From Olavius algarvensis associated proteobacterium Delta 3 (GTDB lineage Bacteria > Desulfobacterota > Desulfobacteria > Desulfobacterales > CAFBRK01), in contig CAFBRK010000341.1 in the NCBI GenBank assembly GCA_903231505.1, positions 1 through 64,000 on the forward strand: 64,000 nucleotides of DNA. The letters run 5' to 3'. The notes under the pieces were generated by a model. That model had not been told where the DNA came from. It made no database searches and saw only the letters and a list, made by a program, of their open reading frames with translations. Positions 17,714 to 25,271 of the stretch are shown piece by piece. Positions within the stretch are counted from its first letter, which is position 1. Each line of letters starts with the position of its first letter. Made by a program: the position numbers and the translations under genes.

Positions 17714-17897
17714 GGGGTCTCCTAATGGTTATTTGGTTTCCGGTTTTCGGATCGGTAATGGTGTCTGAATTTCCGGTCACGGGCGGCAGGGTTTCAATCA
17801 GAAAGGCGCGCCGGTGTAAGAGCCGGGCCTTGAGTAGCTCAAGAAGCTCGAGCTCTTTATTTATTGCGTTTATTTCTTCCTGGGTGTCGATGCTCAT
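17688..17897 (-). CDS. Small coiled-coil protein, first gene after the early terminator
   Basis: 69 residues from the ATG at 17897; a TTG at 17924 with AAGG upstream is also possible but lies inside the terminator stem. N-terminal half is a Leu/Glu-rich helix (INAINKELELLELLKARLL), the C-terminal half polar and probably flexible. Unknown function. Its start immediately behind a T-run terminator implies expression only upon read-through or from a promoter not identified here. Confidence 0.55.
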   Translation of the reverse strand: MSIDTQEEINAINKELELLELLKARLLHRRAFLIETLPPVTGNSDTITDPKTGNQITIRRPHGCETGEN

Positions 17898-17902
17898 GGC
17901 CA

Positions 17903-17949
17903 ACAAAAAAGCCCGGATAAACAAGGATAACCTTGCTTGTCCGGGCTTC
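17903..17949 (-). terminator. Terminator/attenuator ahead of the replication genes
   Basis: On the minus strand GCCCGGA pairs with TCCGGGC around an inner CAAGG/CCTTG stem, followed by six T residues. The T run ends eight bases before the next start codon. Confidence 0.75.
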
Positions 17950-18008
17950 TAAAGTGTCCTGGGCTCCTAAAGCGGCCGCTATCGGGCTTTAAAAGAGTCC
18001 GGTTGGTT

Positions 18009-18155
18009 TTATTTTTCGGGCGTCTCCGAGATTACCCTAATGTTACGAACGCCGCCTTGGTTACAGTCCAGTCGGACTACCTTGGTACCAGTGAATTTTT
18101 GCCGGCGAACTCGAGCCAAAAGCTCTTTGAATGTGTTAAGAGTCTTTTTCACCAT
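18009..18155 (-). CDS. Small basic protein, unknown
   Basis: 48 residues from an ATG with AAAGGAACAA upstream. Starts MVKKTLNTFKELLARVRRQK and ends in beta-like VVRLDCNQGGVRNIRVI. It overlaps the end of the ribbon-helix-helix gene by 20 bases and shares its promoter. Basic and small, so nucleic-acid binding is possible; nothing more can be said. Confidence 0.6.
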   Translation of the reverse strand: MVKKTLNTFKELLARVRRQKFTGTKVVRLDCNQGGVRNIRVISETPEK

Positions 18156-18528
18156 TTGTTCCTTTGCGATACTGCTCAATTTCCTCAGGCGACAAAACCC
18201 TGCGGTTTTCGCTTATTCTAATTTCCGGCTGCCATTCCTCATCTTCATCGGCAGCAAGGCCAATTGTGGCATACCGCTTAAATAGCTCTTTTTGAGGCCA
18301 CCCATTTTGACTTGCTGCCCACATCGCCAGGCTCAGGCCAGGCACGTACTCGGAATGGTCGCGGATAATACCAGCTATTTTGAACGCCTCTTCCAGTCGA
18401 AATAAATAGTCACTAAACAGGTTTTCGATGAATTTCCCCTTAGAAAGTCCTACCTGTTTAGCCGCTTTTTTAAGCCGGGCATGGGCCCCTGGCAGCATTT
18501 TGAATTGAAAATATTTTGTTTCTTCCAT
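18136..18528 (-). CDS. Ribbon-helix-helix-like regulator of the element
   Basis: 130 residues. Residues 5-45 (KYFQFKMLPGAHARLKKAAK, then GLSKGKFIENLFSDYL) fit an Arc-like beta strand plus two helices; the rest is acidic and helical. It is the first gene of the leftward operon and is preceded by a promoter with a perfect palindrome (18562-18573), so autoregulation is likely. Possible roles are repressor or replication-control protein. Confidence 0.65.
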   Translation of the reverse strand: MEETKYFQFKMLPGAHARLKKAAKQVGLSKGKFIENLFSDYLFRLEEAFKIAGIIRDHSEYVPGLSLAMWAASQNGWPQKELFKRYATIGLAADEDEEWQPEIRISENRRVLSPEEIEQYRKGTNGEKDS

Positions 18529-18561
18529 AGCGCCCCCAATAGTGACGTTAATATTTAAAAA

Positions 18562-18592
18562 TGTATTAATACAATAAAAGTTACATTGTCAA
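18562..18592 (-). promoter_or_regulatory. Promoter with palindrome for the leftward operon
   Basis: Minus-strand TTGACA at 18592-18587 followed by an AT-rich region. The perfect 12-bp palindrome TGTATTAATACA (18562-18573) covers the expected -10 region. The exact -10 box is ambiguous. Confidence 0.55.
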
Positions 18593-18660
18593 GAAAAAAG
18601 ATGATTATTAATTAATAGTGTGGTGAATCAGAGGCAGGTTTTGAGGATACGCGTTACCCC

Positions 18661-18695
18661 AAAAAGCAGAAAGGCCGAGGCAAAAGCCTCGGCCT
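18661..18695 (-). terminator. Terminator of tRNA-Pro
   Basis: Perfect 10-bp stem AGGCCGAGGC / GCCTCGGCCT with a four-base loop, T-rich downstream on the minus strand. It lies 18 bases after the tRNA CCA end and matches the stem at 9811-9833. Confidence 0.75.
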
Positions 18696-18709
18696 AACTT
18701 ATTGTTTTT

Positions 18710-18761
18710 ATTTGGTCGGGACGACTGGATTTGAACCAGCGACCCCAGCGTCCCGAACGCT
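18710..18761. repeat. attR: 52-bp direct repeat within tRNA-Pro
   Basis: Right copy of the 52-bp repeat at 10798-10849; here it is part of the intact tRNA-Pro gene. Divergence begins right after the anticodon arm. Confidence 0.92.
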
Positions 18762-18789
18762 GTGCTCTACCAGGCTGAGCCACGTCCCG
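18713..18789 (-). tRNA. tRNA-Pro (anticodon CGG)
   Basis: 77 bases on the minus strand. Acceptor stem CGGGACG/CGTCCCG, D arm GGCTCAGCCTGGTAGAGC, anticodon loop TTCGGGA with anticodon CGG, T arm CTGGTTCAAATCCAG, discriminator A and encoded CCA. It reads CCG proline codons and is the integration target of the element to its left. Confidence 0.97.
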
Positions 18790-18994
18790 ACACAAATTGG
18801 CTATTTAGGCCAGAGAGCTATGAATGTCAACGGTTAAATGAATGGGTTTGCCGGTTTGCCGGTGATTTGCAGCGCTAAATGTTGGATTAGACGCCATGAG
18901 CTGAAAGTCCTAAGCTCAAAGCTGAAAGATGAAACAGCTGAAAGTTAAGGTAAAAGATGAAGGATCCAGGATACAATCTATTGGCAACCGGTTA

Positions 18995-19090
18995 GCGGGC
19001 GAACCGGCGAACGGGCCCACGGGCAAACGGGCGAACGGGCCGACGGGCCCACGGGCAAACGGGCCCACGGGCTAACGGGTAAACGGATTT
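18995..19090. repeat. Octanucleotide tandem repeat overlapping the purA stop codon
   Basis: Twelve consecutive 8-base units of form ACGGGCNN (outer units degenerate). The purA stop codon at 19072-19074 lies within one unit, so the last purA codons belong to the array. Confidence 0.85.
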
Positions 19091-20364
19091 TTCAGCACGA
19101 TCGTCTCATCCCTTCCGGGGCCCACGGAGATGATATCGATGGGCGTCTCCAGCAATTCTTCCACACGGTTCAAATAATTTCTCGTGTTTTCAGGGAGTTC
19201 TCCAAAACTCCGGATCTCGGATATGTCCTCTGACCACCCGGGAAGGGTTTCATAGATCGGTTCGCACGCTCCAAGCACCTTGAGGCTGGCCGGAAAATCG
19301 GACATCGTGTCGCCGCTCACCCGGTAGCCGGTACATATCTTGAGCCCGTCCAGGCCTCCCAGGACGTCCAGCTTCGTGATGGCCACGCCGGTCAGGCCGT
19401 TGAGGCGCACGGAATTGCGGACGATGACGGTATCCAGCCACCCGCAGCGGCGCCGACGGCCGGTGGTGGCACCGAACTCCGCGCCGACTTTCTGGATGCG
19501 ATCGCCCACCGCGTCGAACAGCTCGGAGGGAAACGGGCCCTGGCCGACCCGCGTGGTGTAAGCTTTGACAATGCCGATGACCCCGGAGATATTCGTGGGG
19601 CCGATACCGGTACCGCAGCAGGCGTTGCCGGCCACGGTGTTGGATGACGTCACGAACGGGTAGGTGCCGTGGTCGATGTCCAGGTGTGTGCCCTGGGCGC
19701 CCTCGAACAGGAGCTGGCCCCCTTCTTTGGCCGCGTTGCACACCGCAACCGAGACGTTGGTGACATGGGGTGCGAGACGTTCGGCATGCCGGGTATAGGC
19801 GTCGATAATCGGCTCCTGCTCTAATGTGTCGGCCGACAGGTAGTTTTTCAGATAAAAATTTTTTTCATCCAGAATCGGCGTCAATTTTTCGAGGAATAAC
19901 TCCGGATCGGTGAGTTCCACAAAACGGATACCGCGCCGGGTGGCCTTGTCTTCGTAACAGGGGCCGATGCCCCGGCCGGTAGTGCCGATCTTTTTGTCGC
20001 CCTTCATTTTCTCCCGGGCGTGATCCACGGCCTTGTGGTACGGCATGATGACGTGGGCCTTTTCGCTGATCTTGATTTTATCGGGTCCGACATCGATGCC
20101 GTTTTCGGCCAGGTAATCGAGCTCCTCGATAAGGACTTCCGGATCGACAACCAGACCGTTTCCAATGACACACGTCTTTCCCTGCAGGATGCCGGAGGGC
20201 ACCAGGTGGCTGATGAACTGCTCACCGTCCACGACCATGGTGTGTCCGGCGTTGTTGCCGCCCTGAAAGCGGATGACCACATCCGCATGCTCGGCAAGTA
20301 GGTCCACCACCTTGCCTTTACCCTCGTCTCCCCACTGCGTCCCGATGATAACGATGTTAGCCAC
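19072..20364 (-). CDS. purA: Adenylosuccinate synthetase
   Basis: 430 residues, full length for the family. Catalyses GTP-dependent condensation of IMP with aspartate, the first committed step to AMP. The N-terminus has the signature IGTQWGDEGKGKVVDLLAE, with Asp and His catalytic residues (D13 region and GNNAGHT). GTGRGIGPCYEDK-type sequence (here TTGRGIGPCYEDKATRRG) and GATTGRRRRCGWLD follow. The last codons fall in an octamer repeat. tadA lies 41 bases upstream on the same strand, possibly co-transcribed. Confidence 0.98.
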   Translation of the reverse strand: MANIVIIGTQWGDEGKGKVVDLLAEHADVVIRFQGGNNAGHTMVVDGEQFISHLVPSGILQGKTCVIGNGLVVDPEVLIEELDYLAENGIDVGPDKIKISEKAHVIMPYHKAVDHAREKMKGDKKIGTTGRGIGPCYEDKATRRGIRFVELTDPELFLEKLTPILDEKNFYLKNYLSADTLEQEPIIDAYTRHAERLAPHVTNVSVAVCNAAKEGGQLLFEGAQGTHLDIDHGTYPFVTSSNTVAGNACCGTGIGPTNISGVIGIVKAYTTRVGQGPFPSELFDAVGDRIQKVGAEFGATTGRRRRCGWLDTVIVRNSVRLNGLTGVAITKLDVLGGLDGLKICTGYRVSGDTMSDFPASLKVLGACEPIYETLPGWSEDISEIRSFGELPENTRNYLNRVEELLETPIDIISVGPGRDETIVLKNPFTR

Positions 20365-20405
20365 GCAATCCTCCTCGATAAAAAATTTTATGCAAAACTT
20401 CTCTA

Positions 20406-20891
20406 TTATTGGAGTTTCTTATCGCTTTCAACAGAATTCCTCCGAGCCCTGAAAAAATCCTGCAGCAACGTCCGGCAACGATCCTCACAGACGCCGCTGA
20501 TGATTTGGGGATGGTGATTGAAGCGTGGATCACCGGCCATGTCGTATATGGATCCGGCACCACCCCATCTGGGATCGGTCGCCCCGAAGACGATCGTAGC
20601 TACGCGGGCATGGATCAGCGCCCCCATGCACATGACGCAGGGTTCGATGGTGACGTAGAGAATGGTATTTAATAGGCGATAGTTGCCGATCTGCGCGGCA
20701 GCTTCCCGCAGGCAGTTCATCTCGGCATGAGCGGTTGGGTCGAGCCGGGTGATGACTTGGTTGCCGGAAGATGTAATCACCTTGCCACTGTCATCGATTA
20801 ACACCGCTCCGACGGGCACTTCACCGGTGGCTCCGGCAGCCTCGGCCTGATCCAGGGCGAGTCCCATATACGCTTCGTGAGATTTAACCAT
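20406..20891 (-). CDS. tadA: tRNA-specific adenosine deaminase
   Basis: 161 residues. Converts A34 of tRNA-Arg(ACG) to inosine; a tRNA-Arg with anticodon ACG is present in this window at 38983. Zinc-site motifs of the cytidine/deoxycytidylate deaminase fold are intact: HAEMNCL (His and catalytic Glu) and PCVMCMGAL (PCxxC). Usual family length. Located just upstream of purA. Confidence 0.96.
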   Translation of the reverse strand: MVKSHEAYMGLALDQAEAAGATGEVPVGAVLIDDSGKVITSSGNQVITRLDPTAHAEMNCLREAAAQIGNYRLLNTILYVTIEPCVMCMGALIHARVATIVFGATDPRWGGAGSIYDMAGDPRFNHHPQIISGVCEDRCRTLLQDFFRARRNSVESDKKLQ

Positions 20892-21438
20892 TTCTATTCC
20901 AGGTTGGTGAACGCGGTTTCGTTGCCTCAGGAGAATGTGCCACGTCTCGTACCTGAGAGCAAGGTCGCCGTTGACTGACCCCGTCGTGTTTCGTAAAACC
21001 GATGTATGATGTTATGTTTATGCAGGTTGTCAGAAATATGTTCCGTTTGAAGTGTCTTGGGAACCAGGTTCACCATAATAATTCTCAACGCAGAGACGCA
21101 GGGTACGCAAAGAAGGTATCTATTTTTCCAGAATCCCTGAGAGGGGGATTCTGGAAAAGATCTGCCTCACAAGTGAAGAAACGATCTTTATGTCCCGGCA
21201 GGAGCCGCTATGCGTTTCGCCCTTCTTTTCTGCTTGTCCTGAGTGCGGTCGAAGGGAGCTCCGTCGAAGGGGCAGCAAAAAGCAAAATTATGCTAATCTT
21301 TGCGTCCTCTGCGGCTCTGCGGTAAATCGTGGTCCCGAAACGCATCGGAACGGAATTATAACATTCGCTATAGTATGTAAGAATTAGATTTTATTTCATT
21401 TTTAGATAGATCGGGCGCAGCCTTGAAGGAAGGTAACC
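20892..21438. other. Intergenic region with a dispersed repeat
   Basis: About 550 bases without a supported gene. 21030-21160 carries ATATGTTCCGTTTGAAG, GGGAACCA and AAGGTATCT...TCCAGAATCCCT, also present at 26098-26205. The TCGGAACGG...CTATAG segment at 21348-21375 recurs at 28920-28950. An inverted GGATTCTGG/CCAGAATCC pair flanks 21130-21157. Confidence 0.55.
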
Positions 21439-21864
21439 ATGCTGCAGGCAACACCCATAATAACCATCCCCGGGGACGAGCTGACATTCGACTTTATCCG
21501 GGCGCCGGGACCGGGAGGCCAGAACGTCAACAAGGTCAACTCGGCCGTGCAGCTGCGGTTCGATGTCAAGCACACACCCAGCTTGCCGGAACCGGTTCGA
21601 AGGCGACTGATGCGCCTGGCCGGAAAACGGGTGACATCGGAGGGCGTTCTCGTCATCCGGGCCAGCCGCTTTAGAAGTCAGGTCCAAAACCGGCGGGATG
21701 CTACGGAGCGGCTGCTTGAACTCGTGCGGAGCGCCGCCAAACCGCCCAGGCACCGCATCCGAACCCGCCCGAGCCGCGCCGCACGGCAGAGGAGGCTGGA
21801 CGCCAAACGGTATCGCGGACGGCTGAAGCAGCACCGGAAGGCGGTCACACGGGAACGGGACTAA
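21439..21864 (+). CDS. arfB: ArfB/YaeJ-type peptidyl-tRNA hydrolase
   Basis: 141 residues starting at an ATG after GAAGGAAGG. Contains the release-factor catalytic motif in PGPGGQNVNKVNSAVQLRF (GGQ at about 26-28) and a highly basic C-terminal tail (RHRIRTRPSRAARQRRLDAK) that in ArfB enters the empty mRNA channel. Rescues ribosomes stalled on mRNAs without a stop codon. It lacks codon-recognition domains, which separates it from RF1 and RF2. Stand-alone gene. Confidence 0.93.
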   Translation: MLQATPIITIPGDELTFDFIRAPGPGGQNVNKVNSAVQLRFDVKHTPSLPEPVRRRLMRLAGKRVTSEGVLVIRASRFRSQVQNRRDATERLLELVRSAAKPPRHRIRTRPSRAARQRRLDAKRYRGRLKQHRKAVTRERD

Positions 21865-21966
21865 TCCGAGAGGCAGCCGGAACAAGCGGCAGCTAAGAAG
21901 CGCGATCCGGGAGTTATCAACTCCGGCAGCACCTGCCGCGGCGGTCTCCCTGATGGCTATTCCATA

Positions 21967-22422
21967 TCATATTCGTGGGGCTGCATATTCGGCGGCGGCT
22001 GGGTCTAAGAAGGGATTCAGCACGGTGACGCCTTCTATCTTCTGACCGCCGTTTAGATCTTCAGTGAGTAGGATGGCGGCATTTTTACTGTAGGCCGCAG
22101 CAATGATCATGGAATCCCAAAATGAAAGGTTATAGGCTTCTTCAATTTCACTTGCTTGCAGAATGGTCCTACCGTCATTTACGGCCACATCCCAGTTCAG
22201 GTAATTGCTGATGATCCGTCGTGCATTCGGTACTTTCACCGGCGAAGGGATCTTTCGGGTCAACGTCACATAAAACTCCTGCAACACTTGAGTGCTTAGA
22301 ACACCTGCGCGAGAATTCCACAGTTCAGTTACGATGCCTTTAGCAACTATATGCTTTTCCCCGGCATCGAGATATTGGGCATAGACCAGAATCTTGGTGT
22401 CCACAAAGGTCCTATCGCTCAT
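21967..22422 (-). CDS. PIN-domain ribonuclease toxin
   Basis: 151 residues. PIN features: FVDTKILVYA (Asp8; the usual Asn after DT is Lys here), QVLQEFYVTLTRK (Glu about 49), FWDSMIIAAA (Asp about 103) and LLTEDLNGG. This subfamily pairs with ribbon-helix-helix antitoxins and cleaves RNA. The toxin start overlaps the antitoxin end by 11 bases. The Lys at the Asn position might weaken activity. Confidence 0.85.
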   Translation of the reverse strand: MSDRTFVDTKILVYAQYLDAGEKHIVAKGIVTELWNSRAGVLSTQVLQEFYVTLTRKIPSPVKVPNARRIISNYLNWDVAVNDGRTILQASEIEEAYNLSFWDSMIIAAAYSKNAAILLTEDLNGGQKIEGVTVLNPFLDPAAAEYAAPRI

Positions 22423-22644
22423 ATAGCTCCTCTCTTGTCCAGGAAATGCCCCCCCCTAAATGCAACCCTTCCTCCAGCACCTGCAGTGCATGGCGTTTAG
22501 CTGCTTCATAATGATCATCATTATTGACGATATTCTTCAGCATCTCTCCCAGCATCCCACTAATGGAACTATCTCGCTGTGCAGCGAGAATTTACCCTTT
22601 TTTATGAGCTCTTTTTCAATGCTGACGGTAATGTTTTGTTTCAT
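22412..22644 (-). pseudogene. Ribbon-helix-helix antitoxin, frameshifted
   Basis: Begins MKQNITVSIEKELIKKGK at 22644. One added base in the AAA run (22591-22593 on the plus strand, TTT) lets it continue ILAAQRDSSISGMLGEML and on to SWTREELYER, ending inside the toxin start. The restored protein is 77 residues with a ribbon-helix-helix N-terminus. The length of the region is one base short of a whole number of codons. Because the toxin is open, a sequencing error is likelier than real loss. Confidence 0.7.
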
Positions 22645-22663
22645 GGTATTTCTCCATTCTTAT

Positions 22664-22701
22664 TTACACGTATAAAGAGTGTAACACGTATTTTACGTGT
22701 T
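22664..22701. promoter_or_regulatory. Palindromic operator of the PIN toxin-antitoxin pair
   Basis: AACACGTA, TTT, TACGTGTT (22683-22701) is a perfect 8-bp inverted repeat; TTACAC/GTGTAA (22664-22684) overlaps it, and another ACACGTA half-site lies at about 22752. It sits 20-57 bases upstream of the antitoxin start. Confidence 0.6.
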
Positions 22702-23004
22702 AAAGAGCCCTCCGCCGAATTTTTCATTTATACCGGCCGCCACAGATCTGGTTACACGTAAAAGATGATCTCACACGGATAAAAACACATCCAAAAACAA
22801 AAAAACTACTCAAATGAGTAAATTTATATACCCAATTAGCGATATTCAATAATTGTGATGAGGGAAAACACAGGACCCATATTCTTGATCCGTCTTAGAA
22901 AAAAACATATTAAATAACAAATAATTAAATTCAATATTAATTATTTTTCTTCTGAAAAACATATTCATAATTTATCAAATACACATTTTATAAATTTTTT
23001 GTAC
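22702..23004. other. AT-rich spacer between the toxin-antitoxin pair and the symporter promoter
   Basis: About 300 bases, very AT-rich from 22780 on, no open frame of note and no recognised RNA. It probably serves only as the divergent promoter region. Confidence 0.4.
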
Positions 23005-23032
23005 TTGACAAGGTACAATTAATATGTACAAA
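23005..23032 (+). promoter_or_regulatory. Promoter of the second symporter transcript
   Basis: TTGACA (23005-23010), 16-base spacer, TACAAA (23027-23032). Three GTAC half-sites (TTGTAC, GGTACAA, TGTACAAA) overlap it, which could bind a dimeric regulator. Confidence 0.55.
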
Positions 23033-23040
23033 TGAGTTTA

Positions 23041-23252
23041 ACAACCATTCAGAAGAGGGTGCGTTCTGCTCCCGGGTACCCCCGCGTGCACCTTTTCCCG
23101 ACCAACCCGTTCTTCCCGGGAGCGGAGTCAGGCCCCAAAGGGGAATCCACATCGGCACAGATTAATGATGGAGAGGAGGTGATAGGGCAGGCGCCAGGAT
23201 CCTAACCCGGGTGCAAGCCGCCCGGCATCAATTTCCTCGGGAGGGAAGAACT
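23041..23252 (+). promoter_or_regulatory. Structured 5' leader of the symporter mRNA
   Basis: About 210 untranslated bases. CTCCCGGG (about 23071) pairs with CCCGGGAG (about 23116), GGTGC with GCACC inside that region, and GGCCCC/GGGG elements follow. The leader ends in the GGGAGGGAAG ribosome-binding site. No known riboswitch class recognised. Confidence 0.45.
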
Positions 23253-25037
23253 ATGAGTGGAAATACTTGGGTGTATACCATGCTGGGCATTTACATCGTC
23301 TATTGCTTTTACTGGGGACTCAAAGGCTACTTTACGGAGAAGACCTCTTCCGGGTACACCATCGGTGGTCGGTCAATCCCGATGATCGCCTTTCTGCTCG
23401 CGGCAACGGCGGCCTCCTTTTCCGGATGGACGTTTATCGGTCACCCCGGTTTGATCTGGCGGGACGGCCTGGCCTATGCGTTTGCGTCTTTTTACGTCCT
23501 GACAATCCCCATCACCGGCACCTTTTTTGCCAAACGCAACTGGCTCTTCGGGAAACGGTACGGGTTCATCACGCCGGGAGACATGTTTGCATACTACTAC
23601 AATAGCGAAATCATCCGGTGGTTGGTGGTGCTGACAGCTTTTCTGTACGCCATGTTCTATTCCGCGGTGCAGCTCATGGCGGCCGGGGCGCTGTTCCAGG
23701 TTGTGGCCGGCGTTCCGTTTACCTTCGGCTGTATCTTTCTCGCTTTTGTGGTCTGGTTTTATGTCGTCACGGGCGGACTTCGGGCCAGCACCTGGGTCGG
23801 AGTGATCCAGTTCGTTTTTCTGGTCGGCGGCATCGTCATCCTCGGTGCCTACGTACTGGGCCGTTTTGGTGGCTGGACTGAATTTTCCCAGGCGGTTAAT
23901 GGCCTCGAGAGCAAGTATCTGGAGGTTCCCGCAGTGATTCATTTTACCAAAAAGGGCGGTCCTTGGACGGCAGTCATGATCCTCACCTATATGTTCGCCC
24001 TGATGGGAATCCAGTCGTCCCCGGCCTTTACCATGTGGAATTTCGCCAACAAAAACCCGAGGCCGTTCCCCTGGCAGCAGGCCTTCATGTCCACCTTCGT
24101 TGTGGGATTCGCCCTGTTTTACTTCTCTGCGTTCCAGGGAATGGGGGCCAAAGTGCTCGAGCTCCAAGGGGTGGAATCCTTTATCGGCGTCACCAACCGG
24201 ACCGCTGTTCCCATCCTCATGCAGGAGTTCCTGCCGCCGTTCATGCTCGGGATCGTGTTTATCGGGGCCATCGCGGCGATGCACTCGACAGCGGCCCCCT
24301 ATATCGGCACCGGCGGGTCGATCCTGCTGCGGGATGTCTACTGGCGCTACATCAAGAAACAACAGGCGAGTCATAGCGAGCAGATCTGGGTAAACCGGTT
24401 ACTGACCACGGGTCTGACAATCGCAGCCCTCTGGGTCGGCATGACATCCCAGGCAGCACTGGTAATGCTCGGTGCTTTGGCCACCGCGTTCGGATTTGTC
24501 ATGTACATTCTGCTTCTCGGTGTAAACTGGGGATTTCGATGGCCATCTATCGGATCGGTGATGGGGGTGCTGGCCGGAATGGTTGCCGTCTACGTGACAT
24601 ACGGGATCCCTTCCATACGGTATCCCCTGACCATGCACTCGGCGGCATGGGGAACCGGCGTCGGTCTTGCCGTCGCCTATGCCTGTCGAGCTTTCGGACT
24701 CAAGGATAGTCCCGAAACCATCGAACGGCAGGCCGAGATGCGGGCATGGATCGATAGTATCGACTCACCCAGCGAATCCGGCCGAAAATGGCGAAACGCG
24801 ATGAAATTCGTTGTTCCCGCCTGGTTTTTCTTTGCCATCGGCCCTGCCTGTATCCTTGGTAACAACGCATTTTCCTTCTGCGGATTTCCACCCTTGTGGT
24901 CCTGGCAGATCTTCTGGTGGATTCTCGGGATTGTGATGATGTGGGCGCTCTGCTTCAAAGCGGAAATGTCCACCATCACCGACGAGCAACTGGAGAGGGC
25001 TGAAAGGGAGATCAACCTGGTCGTCAAAGAGGCCTAA
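23253..25037 (+). CDS. Sodium:solute symporter (SSS family)
   Basis: 594 residues from the ATG at 23253, chosen for CGGGAGGGAAG upstream; an in-frame ATG 14 codons earlier lacks one. About 13-14 membrane helices. Family features: SSGYTIGGRSIPM, AATAASFSGWTFIGHPGLIW (sodium-site helix), RYGFITPGDMFAYYY and AAMHSTAAPYIGTGGSILLR. Acidic/helical C-terminal tail. It imports an unidentified, probably organic-acid or amino-acid-like, solute with sodium. The 28-residue membrane peptide 234 bases downstream may be its accessory subunit. Confidence 0.88.
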   Translation: MSGNTWVYTMLGIYIVYCFYWGLKGYFTEKTSSGYTIGGRSIPMIAFLLAATAASFSGWTFIGHPGLIWRDGLAYAFASFYVLTIPITGTFFAKRNWLFGKRYGFITPGDMFAYYYNSEIIRWLVVLTAFLYAMFYSAVQLMAAGALFQVVAGVPFTFGCIFLAFVVWFYVVTGGLRASTWVGVIQFVFLVGGIVILGAYVLGRFGGWTEFSQAVNGLESKYLEVPAVIHFTKKGGPWTAVMILTYMFALMGIQSSPAFTMWNFANKNPRPFPWQQAFMSTFVVGFALFYFSAFQGMGAKVLELQGVESFIGVTNRTAVPILMQEFLPPFMLGIVFIGAIAAMHSTAAPYIGTGGSILLRDVYWRYIKKQQASHSEQIWVNRLLTTGLTIAALWVGMTSQAALVMLGALATAFGFVMYILLLGVNWGFRWPSIGSVMGVLAGMVAVYVTYGIPSIRYPLTMHSAAWGTGVGLAVAYACRAFGLKDSPETIERQAEMRAWIDSIDSPSESGRKWRNAMKFVVPAWFFFAIGPACILGNNAFSFCGFPPLWSWQIFWWILGIVMMWALCFKAEMSTITDEQLERAEREINLVVKEA

Positions 25038-25183
25038 AAAGTGGATTTAAATCCTCCTCTCGTATCCAATATATTTGTTGGACGGCCGGGCTCAATCCTC
25101 GAAATATTGACATATATTCCTCCGGTTGAGCCCGGCCGCCCGCCGCGATCTTGAATACGATCGAACAATTTAAATCCACTTTT
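25037..25183. repeat. Nested inverted-repeat element (MITE-like) after the symporter
   Basis: Outer 16-bp perfect inverted repeats AAAAGTGGATTTAAAT (25037-25052) and complement (25168-25183), inner 13-bp pair CGGCCGGGCTCAA (25083-25095) and complement (25126-25138). The whole 147 bp can form a long cruciform. It begins at the stop codon of the symporter and may serve as its terminator. Confidence 0.75.
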
Positions 25184-25271
25184 ATGATCGTTGCATCTGT
25201 TTGGTCACAGAATTGCGGCGGATAGAAGCCAACCAAGAATAATCTGATTTCATAAAATGCAAGGAGGCATT

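Larger units (their letters stand above)
10798..18761. mobile_element. tRNA-Pro-integrated phage-satellite-like element
   Basis: Approximately 8 kb between 52-bp direct repeats, inserted in tRNA-Pro(CGG), which is rebuilt at the right end. Contents from left: tyrosine integrase, small secreted protein (frameshifted), a rightward trio (ribbon-helix-helix protein plus two unknowns), truncated prohead-protease/capsid, then a leftward replication operon (DnaB helicase, initiator with internal iterons, small proteins) and a ribbon-helix-helix regulator with its own promoter. No terminase, portal, tail or lysis genes are seen. This fits a phage satellite or a strongly reduced prophage. It resembles P4/PICI-type satellites in layout, not in recognisable sequence. 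Confidence 0.85.

Noticed and set aside
18995..19090. CRISPR or iteron array near purA
   Set aside because: Contiguous 8-bp units without spacers; a simple tandem repeat.
23373..24374. 333-residue open frame antisense to the symporter
   Set aside because: Composition is His/Arg/Asp-rich with no domain features; it is a shadow of the GC-rich coding strand of a clear symporter.
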